From Irpex lacteus (taxonomy: Eukaryota; Basidiomycota; Agaricomycetes; Polyporales; Irpicaceae), in contig MQVO02000009.1 of NCBI GenBank assembly GCA_001986395.2, forward strand, positions 992,001-1,056,000: a stretch of DNA of 64,000 bases, read 5' to 3'. The notes under the pieces are model-generated. The model ran no database searches and was not told the DNA's origin. It saw only the letters and a list, made by a program, of their open reading frames with translations. Made by a program: the position numbers and the translations under genes. Shown in pieces: positions 58,406 through 64,000 of this stretch. Numbering within the stretch: position 1 is the first letter of the stretch; each line of letters begins with the position of its first letter.

Positions 58406-58789
58406 GATCTTGCAAGTTCTAGGAAAGCTGGTAGAGAGGGTTGAAATGTTCAGGATCGAGAAGTACTCACCACTACCACTACCGCAGATTATATATCCAC
58501 CCGTTGATGTCTAACTTTACATTTATAGGCATCCAATCGAGGAATATACGTAGCTATCACTGTATACTCTCCGGTGACGATGGGCATGACGGCGAGTGTT
58601 ACGCAGGAAGGGGTTCGAGGATCCTAGGAGGATCCACTGCCTAATCAAGCAGTCGATATGATAAGCAGCTTGCCGATTGCTTGAAGAGGGACGCGAATTG
58701 TGAGAGGACACAGTGCTAGTCTCGCTTCTTGAGAAAGTGACAGAATCATTCAAAAGACCCCACGAGTATTCCATACCCATACCAACACG

Positions 58790-59640
58790 TCCTGGACTGA
58801 GCCCGGAACGAACTTTTCGATCTGATCGAGAAGGATGGCTGAGAGCTCGGGCAGCTCGCGACGCTGTTGTTGTTGCTGATCATCGGTATGTATAGACATC
58901 ACCCCGTCAGTACCACCATACAAACTCAATCCATTTTCGAAACTTACCCTCCACCTCCGAACAGACCTCCGTTGTCGTCCCGAGCGGCGAGATCAGCGAA
59001 TTCACGGGCCATGAGGTCTATGAGCTCTCTTTGCTGGGGCTGATTGTTGTTGCTGGAACAAATATCGTGTTCTTTGACGGCGAGGGAAGCATTGACTGAC
59101 CCCTTGAAGCTCACAAAGACATTATGGGCGACACGATACTACTACCAACTTCGCGGCCGCCACTAGCATCGTCCACGTGGCGAGCACTGGCAGACAGCTC
59201 CCAGAGCTCCCGAGCATGTTGTAGGGCCCTAGCTTCATGAAGATAAGTGTTATAATCCTTCTCGGAGGATTTCGTCTAGTACGTACTTGTGCTTGCAATG
59301 ATCAATTATCCCGCTAATGACCGGTCCAGCGACGGACGGGATCGTGCTTATACTTAGCCCTTAGGCTCGGCTTTTGAGAGTGTCGCGCTCGTCGCCGTCA
59401 GCACTGAGCAGCAAGCTATCTGGCCAATAGTTCCTCGACCTCGCGAGCCTGCTCCGGGTTCATCGATTGCAGGGACCGCACGAAACGGGATGTTGGCGAT
59501 GGTGCCGAAGCTGGGAAGCTTCAAGGATTTCGCTAGAGCTATCAAGAGAGCGTGAAGATTGAGGCATGGGCACGGCGAATGAGGGACCAGCCGTGGCGAC
59601 TCGGTGGGAATGATAGCAAGGATAACGGAGGAGTGCTTCT
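58790..59640 (-). pseudogene. Decayed inverted copy of the modular secreted protein
   Basis: Read on the minus strand, this repeats the 53340 gene from its start region to its last exon. At the start-codon position (59636-59638) the copy has AAG where the intact gene has ATG. The signal region has frame-changing differences, then LKLPSFGTIANI is recognisable before the frame is lost. Middle exons are shortened, with fragments such as the ARELWEL and VDDASGG-like stretches near 59150-59230. The QPQQRELIDL exon is joined to the GGLFGGGG end with the centre missing, and the last exon keeps SDDQQQQQRREL. These changes rule out a full-length product. An AluI-like or transposon boundary is not visible. 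Confidence 0.75.
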
Positions 59641-59850
59641 TGACAGAATAGAGGAGGGCGGTAGGTAGGATTGTGGCCGAGGTGAAGAGGTCGTGAAATC
59701 GTTGGAGATTAAGTGGTAGAGGGGGGGGGGCTGAGCAGTGCCGTTAGAAGTCAAAAAGCTAGGAATGAGACGAAATGAGACGAAGGGAACTCGCAGAGCT
59801 CGGGTGTCAAGAACTCGGTGTACGTGCTTTCATAGACTTGCCATCCTTCT
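59641..59850. repeat. Right arm of inverted duplication, upstream part
   Basis: This is the inverse of about 53080-53340, that is, the duplicated upstream region of the pseudogene. The clearest identity is around 59735-59850. It ends roughly 200 bases from the stop codon of FunK1 copy 2. Confidence 0.65.
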
Positions 59851-60055
59851 AAGTGTTTGGACGATGGGACACATCCCAACACATAGCTTGGATCGAGGGT
59901 CAGAGGCCGAGACAATGCGCTCACATTGGCTCGCACAAGCATTCACCTCGAACGTTCGTTAGCAAGACGTCTCGATTCCCGGTTCCAGAAAATATACGTA
60001 TATCGCGCAGGCTCACAGTCTCAGTTCGACGGACACTTCACCATACCACTACTAC

Positions 60056-63000
60056 TTAACGCCTCCGTCTGGACGTCGACGCTCTGGCAACCGCTTTCCC
60101 TTTATCAACCTTCACCGCTGCTCTCTGTCTCGACTGCCTGCCTCTCCTGGAAGACGAGCCTACGTCAATCTCCTCATCATCGTCCTCGGGATCGGAAGCC
60201 CTCGTTGTTGACCGCGCAACTCGCTTCGTTGGCCGCGCGACTCTCGAGGAAGACCGGGCAGCAAGGGTAGCTGTACCAGCCTCCTCGCCAGCGGCAGCCT
60301 TCGTTATCGACCGCGTCACCCGTGAGGAAGATCGAGCTGCTGCACCGGTAGCGGCCCCAGCCTTCGTTGTTGACCGCGTCACCCTTGAGGAAGATCGAGC
60401 TGCTGCACCGGTAGCGGCCCCAGCCCTCGTTGTCGACCGTGTCACCCTTGAGGAAGATCGAGCTGCAGCCCCGGTTGCTCCCCCAGCCCTCGTTGTCGAC
60501 CGCGACACCCTTGAGGAAGATCGAGTTGCTATACCGGTAGCCGCCCCAGCCTTCTTGGGTTTTGCGGCCTTCGTCGGACTCACAGTGGGTGTGGTGGGTG
60601 CATCGTCGAGTTTTCGTCGCTTTGGGGGTCTAGAGGCTGTGATCTCTAGAGAGATAGTACGCAAGCCCTTGCGTGAGTCGTCGTCTGGATCGGGTTTCAG
60701 TGGCGCGACCTGAATGTCCTGCCGCGATAACGACTTTGATATCTTTCTGAAGGCCTCGATGAAGTGTCCGTATACGTGATTGCAAGCATTCTTGTCGATG
60801 ACAAAGTCGGGTTTCTCAATCTCGCGGTAGCGACGGCAGAGAATTTTCCGTAGTTTGATAAGCTCTTTTGCAATAGTGGAGAGGTGGATGGGGAGATCAC
60901 GTAGATGATGATCAATAATGGCATCCGCACTGCTTCGTATTGCATAACCTCTGGCAGCTGAGCCATAGAATAGACTGCGTGCGTATTTGCGCTGGTCTTC
61001 GGTGAGATCCGCATAGTCCACACTGTCAGCCGTTGGGAGTCCGGTTTCCTTGTTGATAACAAAATACACAGCGATCCACCATATGGACTCTAGATCGTGG
61101 AGCGGATTGTAGAAGAATGGCCGTGTAGTTGATTGAGGTAACTCATGCAAGTCGGAAGGATCCGCCTCTGATGACGATGCCGAAGGGGTCTTATCACCCA
61201 AGATTTCCGCGGCCCATTCGAGCGAGTCGTCGCTGGCATCCTTGTCACGGTGTTCTTCTGTACCATCCTCAAAGAGGTAGGTACACTCATCTACCTCGAC
61301 AGCCATGAAATTCAAGGTTCCCTGTCCATGAATCAGTTCAAATCAAGGAAATCCCGGGATTGTTCACCATACCGCTCGTGTACTGGTATGTGTAGACCTG
61401 TCATCCAGCCTTTTGGCATATTCCAAGTCTACAAGCTTTGCAACGTTTGTTCCCGGAAGTAGCAGTATATTGCCGGGACTGATGTCACAATCAACCCAAC
61501 CCGGCCCACACCTGTGCAGGAACGGGATGCCTGGTAGATTTACCATCAGCGGATAAGAGTTGAGACACAGGGTATTCAGCGTGTTTGCTCACTCATTGTG
61601 ATATGTAATAGTGCACTGAACACGCGGCGCAAAGACTGCTCTCGCGATAATGATTCACATCTTTCTGCGAAAACACTTCTATGACGATGTTTGTCACCGT
61701 AAGTGGTTTCCTTCCGCCGAGGCATGTCTACCGTGGTTCCGCATGACACACATTGTCAACGAAAATGCAAATGGTCAGTAAAGTTCAGTACATATTGGCT
61801 GTCACAATACCTTCACGACGCAGTCGAGACACCTTACTGGGCTTGACCGCATGCGAGGAATCGTGTCCATAGCTCACGAGAAGGGAGAACATCCCTGCGT
61901 CTGTAGGTATTTTAGCTCCTCGAGTAGCCAGGGTACGTGTCCCATCCCGCTTCTCGCCGCCATCGTGCTCGTCCTCGATGTAAACATCACCTCGAGCGAG
62001 TTCACTCAAAAATAGCTTGCGCAACACCTTCCTCTGCTTATCACTCAGGCTAGGCTCGTTCAGGATTTGCTCGAGGATTTCGCCCTCGTGCTGCCTTTCG
62101 TCGTCTACCCAGTGATCTTTGAGAACATGCCACGTGTCAACCTGTTCGACACCGTTGACCACAGGCACGACCTCCCATACCCGGGTACCATTGCCAAGAA
62201 AGGCTCTCGCCCCGTCGTCGCTGATCAACTGGGTCGTCCGGTACACAAGTTTCCGTACAACGGGGGCGTCCCTGGACTTGTCGACATGTCGAACTGTGAT
62301 GTCGTACCGAGGGATCTCGTCTCCGCAGGCAGAGAAGATTGTCATGGTCGGGTCGAGACCGAGATCAGTCTCACTGCCGTACAGCATTGAGAGGAAGAAA
62401 CAAACTAGTTTCTCGTGATCCTGTTCCGTCGTGATCAGCGAGATATAGCATGAGCCTCCTCTACATTAAATGTCATACCGTGATGAAGTTGAAAGGCTCC
62501 GACACGACGACTTCTGTCCTGTTGCCCATCCAGATACGCATCATCGTATTCTCGATCGTGAATCCGAATACGAATCGACGGCGAGGATCCTCCAGCATGA
62601 TCTGGTACATGCTCCAGCACAACTTCTTCACGTCCTATAGTACCATCGCGAGGGGTCAGCTTCCACACAAAATCGCGCACTGACGACGTACATCTTTAAG
62701 GGTCTCTTGTGTATCGAGAAGCTTGAACTCCGCTGTGGCGGCTATATCCCGCCACAGCCTGCGTCCATCCCTCCTATCGCTCAGAAACCTCTGGCTAAAC
62801 ACGAAGTACGCGTCTGGCCGCCCTTCCTTCTCGTCAAAGCAGCACACGGGCACACTGTCTGGTTTGCTCTCGTACTCCGTAGTTGTCAGCGTCAGCCCCT
62901 CCTCGTCGACGCACTCCTGTATAGCATCAATGATAATAGCAAGCTGGGCGAACACTTCCTTCTCTTTCCGCTTCTCAGCATCAATGGAGCCACGTCGCTT

Positions 63001-63402
63001 CTTCGAGTTTGTGCATGAGTACTCGAAAGGGTCATGAGGGAAAGCTTTCCAGCGACCGTCGACGATGACTTCTCGTTCCACAAGTTCATCAAGTATCGTT
63101 TTCAAACAGATGCTGTTCGGGATGCGAGGAAGGATATGAACCCGGAAGAATTCATAGCTGAGTTGGTTCACGAGCCTACCGAGGTCGCGTAAGATCGCTG
63201 TCCGAGAGCCTTCGAGCTTACCGCGCCCATCATGTTGAGGTGCAATAGCGAAGCCAATAGGTGAGATTGTGTCGAATGGGAGGCCGTCAGCGTTATCAGC
63301 GGGAGGAGGTGTCGATGGAGGGACATAGGAATAGAATGGGAGACCGTCGTCGTCAGTGTTGTCAGCGGGAGGAGGTGTCGAGGAAGAGACGTAGGAATCC
63401 AT
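60056..63402 (-). CDS. FunK1 fungal kinase, copy 2 (HRD replaced by DCD)
   Basis: The start used is MDSYVSSSTPPPADNTDDDG at 63402; the ATG at 63431 (MDLEQIWEP) corresponds to the alternative in copy 1. An N-terminal direct repeat of the STPPPADN type precedes KLEGSRTAILRDLGRLVNQL and FPHDPFEYSC. The kinase region matches copy 1: LYGSETDLGLDPTMTIFSAC, TRVWEVVPVVNGVEQ, HVLKDHWVDDERQHEGEILE, FAERCESLSREQSLRRVFSA and, after an intron near 61532-61592, SIPFLHRCGPGW. The catalytic loop reads VDCDISPGNILLL: the Asp is kept but His and Arg of HRD are gone (61494-61502). VDLEYAKRLDD and TLNFMAVEVDECTYLF follow. The C-terminal tail has four 21-residue repeats rich in Arg, Ser and Thr and ends STSRRRR. 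All exons are open, so this is not an obvious pseudogene; activity is uncertain. Confidence 0.85.
60298..60550 (-). repeat. 63-base in-frame tandem repeat in FunK1 copy 2 tail
   Basis: Units begin at 60298, 60361, 60424 and 60487, each with CCTCGTTGT or CCTTCGTTG and GAGGAAGATCGAG. They code a 21-residue unit containing ATGAAARSSSRVTRSTT. Copy 1 has a related but less regular tail, so the expansion occurred after duplication. Confidence 0.85.
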
Positions 63403-64000
63403 ACCGGCTCCCAGATCTGTTCCAAGTCCATCGTCTTCCCAGCTCGTTATGAACGAGTCGCTGTATCAGTGCAAACACCCTCTGTGTGGGTCTGTGGGGG
63501 CCCATGCAAAGGCAATAATCGAGAAGAATACAAAAGAGTAAGAGTGTCGCTCAAATTCGAGCATTGTTCCCGAAAGGGCAGTTGCTATTCCGGCCGCTGG
63601 CGCCGCGTTGCACTAAGCGTCCTCGAGTCGATCGCGACGTCAACGAGGGCCACGACCTGTTGGTACATACGAGTTGTAAGTAAGGCGCGAAATCTGAACG
63701 TGAACATAAGTATACGTGCTTATATGTGAGCAGTCTCATCCCCTAGACCGTTTATGCTTACGGTAATGTGCTAACAACTGACGGCAACTTGCGTCTTGAG
63801 CAAGGTGAGCATTACTGTTTAATGATCGACTTGGCTGTTCGTTTGTTTTTGCTGTGACTAACGTCTTCTGCCATGTGCATTACAGATGATACTCAGGCTT
63901 CAAGCTTTACAATCAACCCTCTGTGGCACAACTATCCGTTGTCATCAGTCTAGCTCGTTCGAGCTGGACGTGCTGCTGGCAATGGGTTCTGTTCCCACAT
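63403..64000. other. Upstream region of FunK1 copy 2, no further gene recognised
   Basis: The part next to the kinase start (about 63430-63600) resembles the upstream region of copy 1. The remainder to the window end shows intron-like and exon-like signals (for example an acceptor near 63884), but I cannot assign a gene. Confidence 0.45.

Noticed and set aside
60056..63402. FunK1 copy 2 as a pseudogene
   Set aside because: All exons can be joined in frame with normal GT-AG introns and the rest of the kinase is conserved; only the HRD motif is altered.

Overview
The window looks like nuclear DNA from a filamentous basidiomycete, most likely an agaricomycete. The genes are rich in 45-70 base introns with GTNNGT donors and CTAAT-like branch sites. 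The content includes class I hydrophobins, fungal-specific FunK1 kinases, DUF7918 proteins and standard eukaryotic housekeeping genes. I saw no prokaryotic operon, rRNA, convincing tRNA, CRISPR array or intact transposon. Exon limits were placed by eye, so starts and stops are firmer than internal splice sites.

Left half (0.9-30.4 kb) is a dense housekeeping region. In order it holds: a Ser/Ala-rich membrane protein, a metallo-beta-lactamase-fold hydrolase, a flavin-reductase-domain protein, a very large Sec7/PH protein, MIA40 (mitochondrial import), RRP17 (rRNA processing), an RKM5-like lysine methyltransferase, BOS1 (ER-Golgi SNARE), a P5B (YPK9-like) ATPase, DCC1 (Ctf18-RFC cohesion factor), a DUF262 protein, a NIPA-type Mg transporter and a TCP11/SOK1 protein. 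Four pairs are divergent over promoters of about 0.2-0.5 kb, and several pairs converge within 70-200 bases.

Middle (30.4-44.1 kb) is looser. Three class I hydrophobin genes (30.8, 33.5 and 38.4 kb) alternate with 1-2 kb stretches in which I see no gene. A cysteine-rich type I membrane protein and an uncharacterised soluble protein lie between the second and third. A putative small gene with micro-exons (41.1 kb) precedes SSL1, the TFIIH p44 subunit.

Right end (44.5-63.6 kb) is an accessory region built from duplications. It has two FunK1 kinases, two DUF7918 proteins, and a secreted protein made of exon-encoded amphipathic repeats that has a decayed inverted copy 4 kb away. An amino-acid permease and a hemerythrin-domain protein are interspersed. 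The best candidates for something undescribed are the exon-modular secreted protein (53.3 kb), the paired DUF7918 proteins ending in a SUMO-acceptor-like plus SUMO-interaction-like motif, the FunK1 copy that has lost its HRD motif, and the Sec7 protein whose catalytic glutamate position holds lysine.
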